This document shows, piece by piece, positions 31,622 through 41,043 of a stretch of 64,000 bases of DNA (position 1 is its first letter; each line of letters begins with the position of its first letter). The position numbers were made by a program, and so were the translations under genes. This DNA comes from a virus. The stretch is taken from IMG/VR virus record IMGVR_UViG_3300025009_000050, positions 124,001 to 188,000 of that record. One strand, written 5' to 3'. Under the pieces are notes generated by a model, which made no database searches, was not told the origin of the DNA, and saw only the letters and a list, made by a program, of their open reading frames with translations.

Positions 31622-34600
31622 CTATACATACTCAATTATTGGGAAGGTTCCGTACGGTAAGTACTTACCAACCATTTCCTTAATCTGCGAGTCGGTCATC
31701 GGTGCTCTTCCGTTATCGCCATCTAACAATCTTTTTGGTATTTTAATTATTATTACTCCATTACTTTGGTATGCTAATCCATCCCACGATCCTATATCCC
31801 AATAGTGTTGCGCAAGTGGTTGAGTTTGATATATTTTACTATTAGTAATAGTACTCTTTATTCCTCCGCCTCTAGTTCTTGTATCCATGACCATGACATC
31901 ATCTACGGTTGCATTCTCACGTATTTGTATGATAGCTAGTAACAATACCCTAGGTTCGACAGAGCATATAGAACTAAATAGTTCACTAGAGAAGGTATGT
32001 CTTACTGTCCATTTGCTTATCTCTCTTCCGTCAACTTCGTATGGTAAAAGATATATATAGATTGATTTGTTTATTATTTCTGATGTGGGGATGAGTGAAT
32101 TAATTACTAAGTTATCTTTGACAAGCGGATACCTAGTTACGTGGCCTTCTGAAGGATTAAGGTCTAGATACCAAAACTCATTACCATCCCAGTAGCCTTT
32201 GTACGTATAAAAGTTTTCCTCATAAAAATAATCAGCATATATCTCATCAGTATAGTCTATTTCTTCTGCTACTATTATGATACCGTTACAAGTATCTATA
32301 TCCAATATAGTTAGCTCATCTTCCTCGCAATATCTATATGTAGCATATATGTTATTGCCATGTTGTCTTATCATAGTAACTGAACCATTTTCGTAATCAA
32401 TTGAATACTCATTGGAACTCAAAGGTGTGTATCCACTATTAGGTGTATACTCTAGTATTATTGGAAGTGGAATACTCAACCAGTTAGTATGATCACTAGT
32501 AAAATGAGTATTATCACTAGTGATTAACTTCTCTCTGAACATAGGATTGTTAGAATACTTTCTACGAATTAGCTTTATAGGAGTTAGATCGTCAACCTTT
32601 AAACCACCATTATTAATTTTAACTTTATGATTATCGATATATACTGTCTTATCGTCGTTCACACTTATAAATGGAATAGCAGGATTAAAATGTTGTCTTT
32701 CATATTCTGGAATCTTGTATACACATTTCTCAGGAGTAGTTGTGCGATTACCGTCAGAATAGAAATCACGATTAAACTTGCTAAACCTACCATTAACTCT
32801 GAGAAACCAGCAATCTCTCTCATCTTCTGTACTAGGATAATCCACATATATGTTACCGTTATTATTTTGCTTAACAGAGAATGTTCTCTTAGACGCCCTC
32901 AAGGTATAGTAATCTGTCCAAGCATGTATGAATATATTCTCTAACTCGTCCATTGTGAATAAGTAATTATACGCTATCTTGTTTTCTCCGCTTAAATCAT
33001 AGATATATTCACCAGTATTCCTATTGTAGAAAGCAATGTTAACTGGAGATACAGACTCTTCTTGAACTCCATTAACTACTTTACCCAACCATAGTTTATA
33101 AAATATCCTATTAGGATTATTCCATATCGTTCCACTTGGCGTTCCAGGCAGAACAGATCTGAGACTGCTAAGAACAACCTTACCGTCTACTTTGCTGATA
33201 GAGTCTATTTTAGTATATGAGGTGTTACCCCATACATAACGATAGTTTCCTACGTTGTCCCACTCATATGTGTATGGTGTTATAGACCACGTAAACTCAA
33301 CGTTAGGATGAAAAATAGTTATATCCGTATCTACCATGTCACTACTGGTAAAGTCTAAATCATTGTTTCCAGGTACTAAGGAGTAAGCCCATAATTTTAC
33401 TGAGCCATTATTAGACTCGGTCATTCGTATATTATCTTGGATAGTAGTGAAAACATTATTACTATATATGCTTGGCGTTACAATAAATGTTCCAACACCA
33501 TTATGATATTTGTGTGGCATATATGGAAGCATAGCTTCTCTACATGTAGTTGATATTATCTTACGGGCAACTATGGTGGTAGATGATTGATCAATAGCTC
33601 CGACTTCATATATTGTTCTTCCATTTTGTATATATTCTTGTGAAAATAGGTTGTCTATATGAATAGCCTGATCTATTAATTGAGGAGTCTTAATCCAAAT
33701 GTCCTCAGATAAGGCAAGTAAAGTATTAATACAGAACTTGGTCGATACTTCATTGCTCACACTAATAGATCTCATTATTCCGCAATTAGATATTAATAAT
33801 GTTCCATTCCCTATCTTCCTATAAGCAATACCAATATCGTTAACATCATCGCTCCAAATAACAATAGGTGTCCAAGTTTCATTGCTGGGTATGTTTATAT
33901 ATGCACCTACGTATCCATTGTTAGAATAGCCGATATCAATTCTATTATTATCGCCAATTGGTATATTGTGATATCTATTAAAATATTTTGAGTTAGGAGT
34001 AACGGCTTTCAAATATCCAGTAGATGTTGATGTAGTGTCAAATGTTACGGACGTGTCATTTCCTTGTGGCCAGTTCCTTAAATTAAGAGCTCCTGGACCG
34101 CTAGAACAACTATCTATCCATACCTTACCGCCGTTCTTAATGTAATACATTAGCTCATGACCATAATAAGTTAAGTCTAATGGACCGTAGCCTGTTATGA
34201 TAATAATATCATATAGCTTTAATACGTCTGCTGGCTGACTTATGTCTACATACCAGTACCTATAGTCTGCTGTATTAGTTGGGGAATAAGGATTGTTGAA
34301 GGTAACGTAACTAGGAACTAACTGGGAGTTAGCTATATTTTGAAGGCATTGTCCAACTGATTCATAGGATGAATCATGGTAGGCGTTATTATAATACACA
34401 CCTATATTCATTCCTGTAGGATTTTCTGTATTATAATTTACGTTGAGATTAGCTTCGACTTGATACCTAAAGGTTTGTATTGGTCTATCTGCAGAATCTT
34501 TAACTATGACTTGACTAGGAGCATACACTCTATATTTATCAGCGTTACCTACTTGTTCAACATAATATACTTTGTTATTTAGTTCTGGTAACCATTCTCC

Positions 34601-35353
34601 ATCTCCGTCTGTAGGGTTTAAAGCTAATTCCTTTAAATCTTCAAATTCACCTTTATCTAACTTACCAAAGAACAATGAAGCATTAAGAATTTCTGTTGTA
34701 GATGCAATATCATCATTATACTTTTGATATGTTATTGTATAGGTCTCATTATCTGTATTCCTAAAATTAGTGTATATCTCAATTTGGAATTCATTCTCCA
34801 TACCATCTTGAACTGGTATTAGTATAACCTTGTATTTATGAGTAATTGATAACTCGACCCCATCTGATCTACCTATAGATATCTTATTGCCTATATACAC
34901 TAGCTTCTTAGTTTTGTCTATTGTTCCATTGCTAAGCTCATATGTAGGGATTGTAACATAGCCTCCATTGTATGGCAATAGCTCACTAATCCCGTCTATA
35001 TTAAAATTTTGAGTAGTTACAGACTTATAATATAGTGGTTGAGGCTCATAATTATAATTCTCAATTAATGAGAATTCATCAGTGATTTCTATATTGTCAG
35101 ATGTGAATTCAGTTTCTCCATTACAGTATAGAAGGAAGCTAGCATCAGGACGAGCTAAAAAGTTTATAGTTTCTCCATTACTAACATTCTCAGGGATTTG
35201 TCCCGAATAGTCCTCTATTATGATATTAGCTTGTGGTGATATAGAGGGCGAATGAACGTAGGCAAGATTAACAGCACTTGGAGGTACCTTCTTGCCTACG
35301 CGTAATGAATATACTCCAGGAGATAATTCTTCTTTATAGGGTATTGTCTTCAT
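31622..35353 (-). CDS. Large tail protein with GATase-like domain, 1243 aa
   Basis: I do not recognise a complete family match. The N-terminal ~300 residues are beta-rich. Residues ~312-535 read as a class I glutamine amidotransferase-like alpha/beta fold: MNIGVYYNNAYHDSSYESVG, YDIIIITGYGPLDL, YYIKNGGKVWIDSCSSGPGA and GNGTLLISNCGIM. The strand-Cys segment WIDSCSSGPG could be a nucleophile elbow. The remaining ~700 residues are beta-rich with FN3-like segments (YEWDNVGNYRYVWG) and a terminal domain with DDVMVMDTRTRGGG. It sits directly upstream of the 63-residue protein and the giant fibre, so it is probably a structural or adsorption protein. Start ATG at 35353 follows GAGGGTAA. Function is inferred from position only. 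Confidence 0.65.
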   Translation of the reverse strand: MKTIPYKEELSPGVYSLRVGKKVPPSAVNLAYVHSPSISPQANIIIEDYSGQIPENVSNGETINFLARPDASFLLYCNGETEFTSDNIEITDEFSLIENYNYEPQPLYYKSVTTQNFNIDGISELLPYNGGYVTIPTYELSNGTIDKTKKLVYIGNKISIGRSDGVELSITHKYKVILIPVQDGMENEFQIEIYTNFRNTDNETYTITYQKYNDDIASTTEILNASLFFGKLDKGEFEDLKELALNPTDGDGEWLPELNNKVYYVEQVGNADKYRVYAPSQVIVKDSADRPIQTFRYQVEANLNVNYNTENPTGMNIGVYYNNAYHDSSYESVGQCLQNIANSQLVPSYVTFNNPYSPTNTADYRYWYVDISQPADVLKLYDIIIITGYGPLDLTYYGHELMYYIKNGGKVWIDSCSSGPGALNLRNWPQGNDTSVTFDTTSTSTGYLKAVTPNSKYFNRYHNIPIGDNNRIDIGYSNNGYVGAYINIPSNETWTPIVIWSDDVNDIGIAYRKIGNGTLLISNCGIMRSISVSNEVSTKFCINTLLALSEDIWIKTPQLIDQAIHIDNLFSQEYIQNGRTIYEVGAIDQSSTTIVARKIISTTCREAMLPYMPHKYHNGVGTFIVTPSIYSNNVFTTIQDNIRMTESNNGSVKLWAYSLVPGNNDLDFTSSDMVDTDITIFHPNVEFTWSITPYTYEWDNVGNYRYVWGNTSYTKIDSISKVDGKVVLSSLRSVLPGTPSGTIWNNPNRIFYKLWLGKVVNGVQEESVSPVNIAFYNRNTGEYIYDLSGENKIAYNYLFTMDELENIFIHAWTDYYTLRASKRTFSVKQNNNGNIYVDYPSTEDERDCWFLRVNGRFSKFNRDFYSDGNRTTTPEKCVYKIPEYERQHFNPAIPFISVNDDKTVYIDNHKVKINNGGLKVDDLTPIKLIRRKYSNNPMFREKLITSDNTHFTSDHTNWLSIPLPIILEYTPNSGYTPLSSNEYSIDYENGSVTMIRQHGNNIYATYRYCEEDELTILDIDTCNGIIIVAEEIDYTDEIYADYFYEENFYTYKGYWDGNEFWYLDLNPSEGHVTRYPLVKDNLVINSLIPTSEIINKSIYIYLLPYEVDGREISKWTVRHTFSSELFSSICSVEPRVLLLAIIQIRENATVDDVMVMDTRTRGGGIKSTITNSKIYQTQPLAQHYWDIGSWDGLAYQSNGVIIIKIPKRLLDGDNGRAPMTDSQIKEMVGKYLPYGTFPIIEYV

Positions 35354-35362
35354 GTATTACCC

Positions 35363-38300
35363 TCACATTCCATATTCATTAATAGTCATTAACCTTATTT
35401 TGATTTCTGTTCCAAGACCACTAATAGAATCGTATATTGTTATCTTGTTATACGTTGCGTCTGGAAGTTCTTCATGACTTATCTTAGGCGCTGTATACAT
35501 GTAGATATGCCTACCAGCTACACTATTGGTTGAATAAGATGAGCCTGTGTTCTTTAGCTCAACGGTATCTCCAACAATGTATTTAATAAGTCCTCCAGTG
35601 ATCCGATTACCAGATACAAGTGCTATCTTATTCATAGACAGCTCTAAGTCTACATTATTAGTAGGATTACCGTGTTTATCAACTGTTTCTATTATGATAG
35701 TAGACATATCTACTCCATTACACAATAGATTACTTGGGCTTAGATTTACTCTGAAATGACTTAATTCGCTTAAGTCATTTGTTATATACATGAATCCATT
35801 ATGATTAGGATTATAGAGTGGGTTTAGCTCTGCTGTGTTCGCTAGAGAGTAATTGAGAGAGTTTTTCTCGTAAGTTATAGTGAGTGGTTCGCCTGTATTC
35901 TGACCTAGGCGAATATATGCGGCTCCATATTTTCCGTTAGAATCCCATATATAACAGTCTCTCAACTGGTATATAACCTTTAACCTCTTTCCTTTTAATG
36001 CTTCAGCCTCATCGGAAGTTAATGTCATTGTTACTTCACTACCATTTATGGACAAGGGATCTCCTATTATACTGTTCTTATCATTATACACTACTGTTCT
36101 AAACTTGTCAACCTCTAGATCAGAAAAAGTTAAAATAATCTTATTGGTTCCATCACTGATGAATTCCTCTGTATTATATGTTGTATATTCACCAGTTGTT
36201 TCATCAGAAAAAGATACCTTGCGTAGTGGAGTACCATCTTGTTTCTGTATCACTAAGGGTGCTCTTTGTTGAGGAGCTGGATTAATAGCTACGAATGACC
36301 CATCGAAGGTTTCATTTATGTTCCCCTCAAATCCACATTTCATAGTCATAAGATTGGAATCAAAGTCTAATGTAGTAGAGGTGTATATACTACTGATGGT
36401 CTCTGTGGAGGGAGCGTACTTAAACATTACTAAGTCATCTAGGATACAGTTACAGTTATCTCCGAGTGAGTTTCTAGAATTTCCAATACATAATGATTTC
36501 GTCTTATGTGTGCCATCGCTGTTCCTACCATCAAATAACGATATAGACATGGGGCTACTGCTATGAATATCGTTAACATACATGTTGACATTACCAGTTA
36601 AATTATTCCATGTCACAGCTAAATGGTTCCACGCACTCAGTGAATCTGAGAAAGTATAGGAGATATCCTGTAATAATGAGTCATTCATAGAAACAAACTT
36701 TATTGATCCATTCTCATATTTAAGAACAATATAATTACTCGCGTCTTCCCATACTTCAAAGAATACAGGACTGGATGTCATAGCCCCATCCATTGTTGTA
36801 TTAGACTTAAACCATAATGATATTCCACCAGGATTAGAATAATTGTAATGCATGGGATAAGTTATGATAGCATTTTCATGGTCGGTATTAGCACCCTTCT
36901 CATATCTTCCATCCACATAACTAATATCGCTAGACAAAGGCATATGTTCATCACCAATAATAATTATTTCTGGTTCTGCATACATAAAGTATCTTTGCTT
37001 GTTAATATAATAGAACCCATTATGTACCTGAGGTAACCAATTGTCCTTAGGGTTTAGGTTGTTGAGCGTACCAACTACATTGCCATCTTTAATGTATGTC
37101 TTAACCCAAATGTTGTTACTGTCTACTATATATACTAAGGTGTCTGTATTTATATTGTCTGGAATTTCAATATCAGGTATAGCTTCTATCATGTCGTTGC
37201 CAGAAGATACCTTCTTACCGCTACAAGTTACTACATTACTAACCCATATATCGTTCTGTATTATAGGTTCTGTGTAATCGCAAGAGAATACTACGTTAGC
37301 ATACCTATAATCTGTATACTTATATGAGATATAATACTTTGCTTCGGCTGCTGGTTTCCTTTCATTTAACGACCAATCGATGTAATTTCCGTTCTGAGTA
37401 TAATCGATATCCTTTATATAGTCTACGAATAACGGATCTGATACATAGGGCGAATCATATACTCCGTCTATACTGGTAATAAAGTTATTCGGAAGAACAT
37501 CGGTGTCTCCAGAACCTCTAGTCATAAGATGCATTATCTCTAATGTGTTATCAAATTTTACAATTGTCAGAGTATGTGGTAGTCTTGGTGAGTCACCATT
37601 GACTATGTCATCAGAAATGGTAAAGTTATTGCACCTGACACTACCTTCTACTATTTCCAACACATATGGTTGATTTGATAATATAGCTTCTGGGTCTAGT
37701 TCAGGTAGAATTATACCATTCAAGACATAGTTGTTCTTTATAGAATTGGCATTGACAAATGCTCCTTGTATTATTTTAGACTCAGATACCCATGGGGTAG
37801 GAGCAGCTGCTGTTGGAGCGTATATCTTCGCACAGATATTGTCTCCTTCAAGACTTGAAACCATATTCCACGTAGATGGATTACCGCTTGGTGTGTCAGT
37901 ACTTAAACTATTCCAAAATATATCTATTACTCTATCATCTTCATTCACATTTCCTTCTATAGGATAGCCTGGACTGTCCCATCCCATTTCTAAAAAGTAC
38001 TTATACAACTTATTTCCATTCATTATCACATTAGAGTTACCTGGGCAGATAAAGTAAGTATACATTGGTATCTCACTGGTAAGTGGATATACTACTGACG
38101 CTGCTCCGTATTGATAAAATCTCTTATTCTGCGAGTTGCTTGTTTCAGAACAGTATATCCTCAAGGAATCCGTTTGACTTAGTGTAGTTGATTCGCCAGA
38201 TCCATATCCTTTGCTATTCCAATAAAGGGTTACATAAGGTAATCCTGTCCTATTTATGTGCGTGTACGCAGGATACAAACTTCTTCCAGCCACACACTCT

Positions 38301-39742
38301 TGTTCTAACCCTTGAGGTATTGTGAGTTTACCATCGTGATGTGGCTGGTTGTCTGAACTAGCAAGTACCAATATATCAACCAAATTAACTAATTCTTTAT
38401 CGCCAGTATTATTTGAATCCACAGAAGATGTATCACCAGGTATTATCACATTCTCTTCATAAGTTGACTTACAGCGTAATTCAAATTCACTTACGTATGG
38501 TGTTGGATATGAGGATGAGCTTCTAGACAATATAGCCTTAATCTTAATCGGTACTGTTATAGGATTGCTAGCCATTTGAGTAATATCAGCCCAATTACTT
38601 GCTCCTTGATATGGAAGTCCACTGTAATAATCAACCCACTGCCCATCGATACTAGCTAGTATTTGATATCTGACTTTCATATTCTCTGTAATATTACCGT
38701 GAATATCATTATTGACAGTTCCGCTCCAATCTATAGTCCGATACTTTTCCCATACTGTGAGATTTTCAGGAGTGATAGCATTAGATACTACTTCTCCATA
38801 CGAGCTTCCTTCCTTTAATCTTATCTGATTAGTGTCATCTTGCGTATATGGTGCACTTAGGATTGTCCAAACACTACCATTATTTGAAGATTGAGTTTGA
38901 ACATATATCCTAGTACTACTAGGAGTAGTAGTAGTGTAAATTATATCTGTATATTCTTTAAATGATGGACCGAATCTAAACGTAGCAAAGTACTTACCAG
39001 TATTCGTATGATTAGCAACGTTGCCCGAATTAAGTTCGAACCTAGATACTTCAGGAGTAAGAAGATTATCAGAACTAGCTAAATGTATCTTAGCCTTTAT
39101 TCTATTCTTACTTGAATATGATGACGATGTAGCAGATACTGTCCATTGGTTGCCGGTAACATGTGTGTATACTGGCGTACATAGTTCCCAATTTGACCAT
39201 ACGGATTCATCTATATATAGAGTGCTTTCGTCATCGTAAGCTGCACTAGTTTCGACAGATATATCTGTAACAACACAAACGAAGTTACTTATGTTTATAG
39301 AGTTCGTATCCGTGTTCGTTATTTCAACTTCGTATTGAGCATAAGAACTTGTATATGATGATAAATCATACGAGGCTCCAGTTGTCATAGGCACAGTTAC
39401 AACATCAGTATTAACAACAGAACCATTAACTAGCTTCTTGACAGTAACTTGAGCGGTGCCAGATGCAGTATTATAATTTAAAATTATATTTCTAGCTGCA
39501 ACACTTAGAGTGGCTTTTGCGTTAAGGACGCTGGTCGAACCACCAACCCAATTGTCACTATATATTATGTTGCTACTATTGTAGAGATAAGTAGCAGTTG
39601 GTAATATAGTATTTAGAACTATATTAACAGACCCATTTAATACATTACCAGTATTGAATATATTAGTTATGTATTGACCAGAGTAAGCAGAGGTGACTCC
39701 GAAATATGAAGTTCCGTATATATTCTTGCCATATTGTGCCAT
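35363..39742 (-). CDS. Large tail adsorption protein with LamG-like domain, 1459 aa
   Basis: The N-terminus (YGTSYFGVTSAYSGQY) shares a YFGV motif with the start of the 701-residue protein on the other side of the radical SAM gene. Residues ~1-450 are beta-sandwich segments of the type seen in baseplate-proximal phage proteins, with a TPYVSEFELRC pattern like that in the 701-residue protein. Residues ~965-1115 are LamG-like (GGISLWFKSNTT, WNHLAVTWNNLTGNVNMYV, CILDDLVMFKYAPS). Around 1335-1372 is an invasin-type Ig-like strand pattern (TIIIETVDKHGNPTNNVDL). The ATG at 39742 uses the last codons of the radical SAM gene (AGAAGGAGA) as its ribosome binding site, so the two are translationally linked. 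Probable host-recognition protein; it could be an alternative substrate of the maturase. Confidence 0.7.
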   Translation of the reverse strand: MAQYGKNIYGTSYFGVTSAYSGQYITNIFNTGNVLNGSVNIVLNTILPTATYLYNSSNIIYSDNWVGGSTSVLNAKATLSVAARNIILNYNTASGTAQVTVKKLVNGSVVNTDVVTVPMTTGASYDLSSYTSSYAQYEVEITNTDTNSINISNFVCVVTDISVETSAAYDDESTLYIDESVWSNWELCTPVYTHVTGNQWTVSATSSSYSSKNRIKAKIHLASSDNLLTPEVSRFELNSGNVANHTNTGKYFATFRFGPSFKEYTDIIYTTTTPSSTRIYVQTQSSNNGSVWTILSAPYTQDDTNQIRLKEGSSYGEVVSNAITPENLTVWEKYRTIDWSGTVNNDIHGNITENMKVRYQILASIDGQWVDYYSGLPYQGASNWADITQMASNPITVPIKIKAILSRSSSSYPTPYVSEFELRCKSTYEENVIIPGDTSSVDSNNTGDKELVNLVDILVLASSDNQPHHDGKLTIPQGLEQECVAGRSLYPAYTHINRTGLPYVTLYWNSKGYGSGESTTLSQTDSLRIYCSETSNSQNKRFYQYGAASVVYPLTSEIPMYTYFICPGNSNVIMNGNKLYKYFLEMGWDSPGYPIEGNVNEDDRVIDIFWNSLSTDTPSGNPSTWNMVSSLEGDNICAKIYAPTAAAPTPWVSESKIIQGAFVNANSIKNNYVLNGIILPELDPEAILSNQPYVLEIVEGSVRCNNFTISDDIVNGDSPRLPHTLTIVKFDNTLEIMHLMTRGSGDTDVLPNNFITSIDGVYDSPYVSDPLFVDYIKDIDYTQNGNYIDWSLNERKPAAEAKYYISYKYTDYRYANVVFSCDYTEPIIQNDIWVSNVVTCSGKKVSSGNDMIEAIPDIEIPDNINTDTLVYIVDSNNIWVKTYIKDGNVVGTLNNLNPKDNWLPQVHNGFYYINKQRYFMYAEPEIIIIGDEHMPLSSDISYVDGRYEKGANTDHENAIITYPMHYNYSNPGGISLWFKSNTTMDGAMTSSPVFFEVWEDASNYIVLKYENGSIKFVSMNDSLLQDISYTFSDSLSAWNHLAVTWNNLTGNVNMYVNDIHSSSPMSISLFDGRNSDGTHKTKSLCIGNSRNSLGDNCNCILDDLVMFKYAPSTETISSIYTSTTLDFDSNLMTMKCGFEGNINETFDGSFVAINPAPQQRAPLVIQKQDGTPLRKVSFSDETTGEYTTYNTEEFISDGTNKIILTFSDLEVDKFRTVVYNDKNSIIGDPLSINGSEVTMTLTSDEAEALKGKRLKVIYQLRDCYIWDSNGKYGAAYIRLGQNTGEPLTITYEKNSLNYSLANTAELNPLYNPNHNGFMYITNDLSELSHFRVNLSPSNLLCNGVDMSTIIIETVDKHGNPTNNVDLELSMNKIALVSGNRITGGLIKYIVGDTVELKNTGSSYSTNSVAGRHIYMYTAPKISHEELPDATYNKITIYDSISGLGTEIKIRLMTINEYGM

Positions 39743-39747
39743 CTAAC

Positions 39748-41031
39748 TTATCTCCTTCTTAGTTCTAATTTTAAATCAGCGACTTCAAGACGTAGGTTGT
39801 TATTAGTATTTTCTAAGTTTATTAACCTTTCCATCAAACTATCTACCGATGGGGTTATGCTATTAAATAAATCCTCTGTATTCTTTTGTCTGCTTATTAT
39901 ACTGGAGAGCTTATTATTCATTCCATCAATTAAAGTTGAAAGCTTCTCTTGTTGTAAATTGTCTATGTTCAGTCTATCTCGAAGTTGTTTACCAATTATA
40001 CTATCAACCTTTACGGTTTTACAATGTTCTGAAGGACTTACAAACATGTCTCCGCACACCTCAAGATTACAGGCTAAACACCTATCACAATATGAATCGT
40101 GTTCACACTCATAACACTTCTCTAAACTACTTCTATTATAACTACGGAATATACTAGATTTGTCTAAGTTAATACCCGTATGAATGCTACCCATTTTATA
40201 GTCTTCTGTTCCTCTGTTTCTGTCGTAAGTATAGAACCTAAGGCATGGATATATGTCTCCATTAGGAGTTATCCCAATTGATTTATGTCCAGCTCCACAT
40301 GTCTTATCTGGGTTGATGTAAGGTGGTAAACCAAGATAATGACTAAGTGGATCGAAAGTAAAAGACTTCCCAGACCTATGAAGCCCATACATATAGTCAC
40401 TTATCATCCTCAACTGTCTTTGATATTCCTTAACTTCCTTCTCTGACCAGGTAGTTTCTTGTACGCATTGTGTCTTAATGTTATTAATACCATACTTATT
40501 ATGATAAAATATGACACTTTCAGCTAAGTACTTAACGTTATCTGGTTGTATCGTTATGCGAACAGAATAGTTAATTGATGGTCGAGCAACCTTTGGTAGG
40601 TTGACATCGACCATATCAAATGAATCTTTACCGTTAGCCATTGGTCTGTTCTTATTCTGCACCTTAGCAATACCGTCGATACTAAATTGGATATCGTCTA
40701 TTTCTTCTATTACATCTATCATATCGTCTGTTAATAATGTTAGGTTAGTAGACATACCAATTTTACATTGCTTCCCAGTTTCTTCTTCCTTAGATCTTAT
40801 ATATGGGATAATATGTTTGATAACATCAAAGTTTAGTAGTGGTTCCCCACCAAATAGTTCCACTAGCAGTTTATTGCTACCAGAAGTAAATAGCATATCT
40901 ACAGAAGACTTAGCTAAGTTTAAGGTCATAACACTGCTAGCCTTACTCTGCTCATAGCAATAAACACAACGCAGATTGCAATTCTCTGTAAGCATTAAAT
41001 ATATACAATCTATCTTTGTATTAGATAACAC
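39748..41031 (-). CDS. Radical SAM/SPASM maturase-like enzyme with C-terminal coiled coil, 427 aa
   Basis: The [4Fe-4S] motif C18-x3-C22-x2-C25 (CNLRCVYCYE) binds SAM, and GGEP at 61-64 is the usual SAM-binding loop. A SPASM region follows: C245-x12-G-x4-C263 (GITPNGDIYPC), then C306-x2-C309-x5-C315-x2-C318-x2-C321-x4-C326 and C337, enough for two auxiliary clusters. SPASM enzymes modify peptides or proteins by radical chemistry, for example thioether or C-C crosslinks, epimerisation or formylglycine. Residues ~343-427 form a heptad-like coiled coil unusual for the family. The start is a GTG at 41031 behind GGGAGGAATC. It lies 12 bases after the 701-residue tail protein, whose C-terminus is Cys-rich, and 5 bases before the 1459-residue tail protein. 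The target is inferred, not shown. Confidence 0.9.
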   Translation of the reverse strand: MLSNTKIDCIYLMLTENCNLRCVYCYEQSKASSVMTLNLAKSSVDMLFTSGSNKLLVELFGGEPLLNFDVIKHIIPYIRSKEEETGKQCKIGMSTNLTLLTDDMIDVIEEIDDIQFSIDGIAKVQNKNRPMANGKDSFDMVDVNLPKVARPSINYSVRITIQPDNVKYLAESVIFYHNKYGINNIKTQCVQETTWSEKEVKEYQRQLRMISDYMYGLHRSGKSFTFDPLSHYLGLPPYINPDKTCGAGHKSIGITPNGDIYPCLRFYTYDRNRGTEDYKMGSIHTGINLDKSSIFRSYNRSSLEKCYECEHDSYCDRCLACNLEVCGDMFVSPSEHCKTVKVDSIIGKQLRDRLNIDNLQQEKLSTLIDGMNNKLSSIISRQKNTEDLFNSITPSVDSLMERLINLENTNNNLRLEVADLKLELRRR

Positions 41032-41043
41032 AATGATTCCTCC

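Noticed and set aside
39748-41031. Radical SAM gene as a sulfatase-maturating (formylglycine) enzyme
   Set aside because: No sulfatase and no C/S-x-P/A-S/A-R motif was seen in the neighbouring proteins, while a Cys-rich tail sits next door; the possibility stays open but is less likely.
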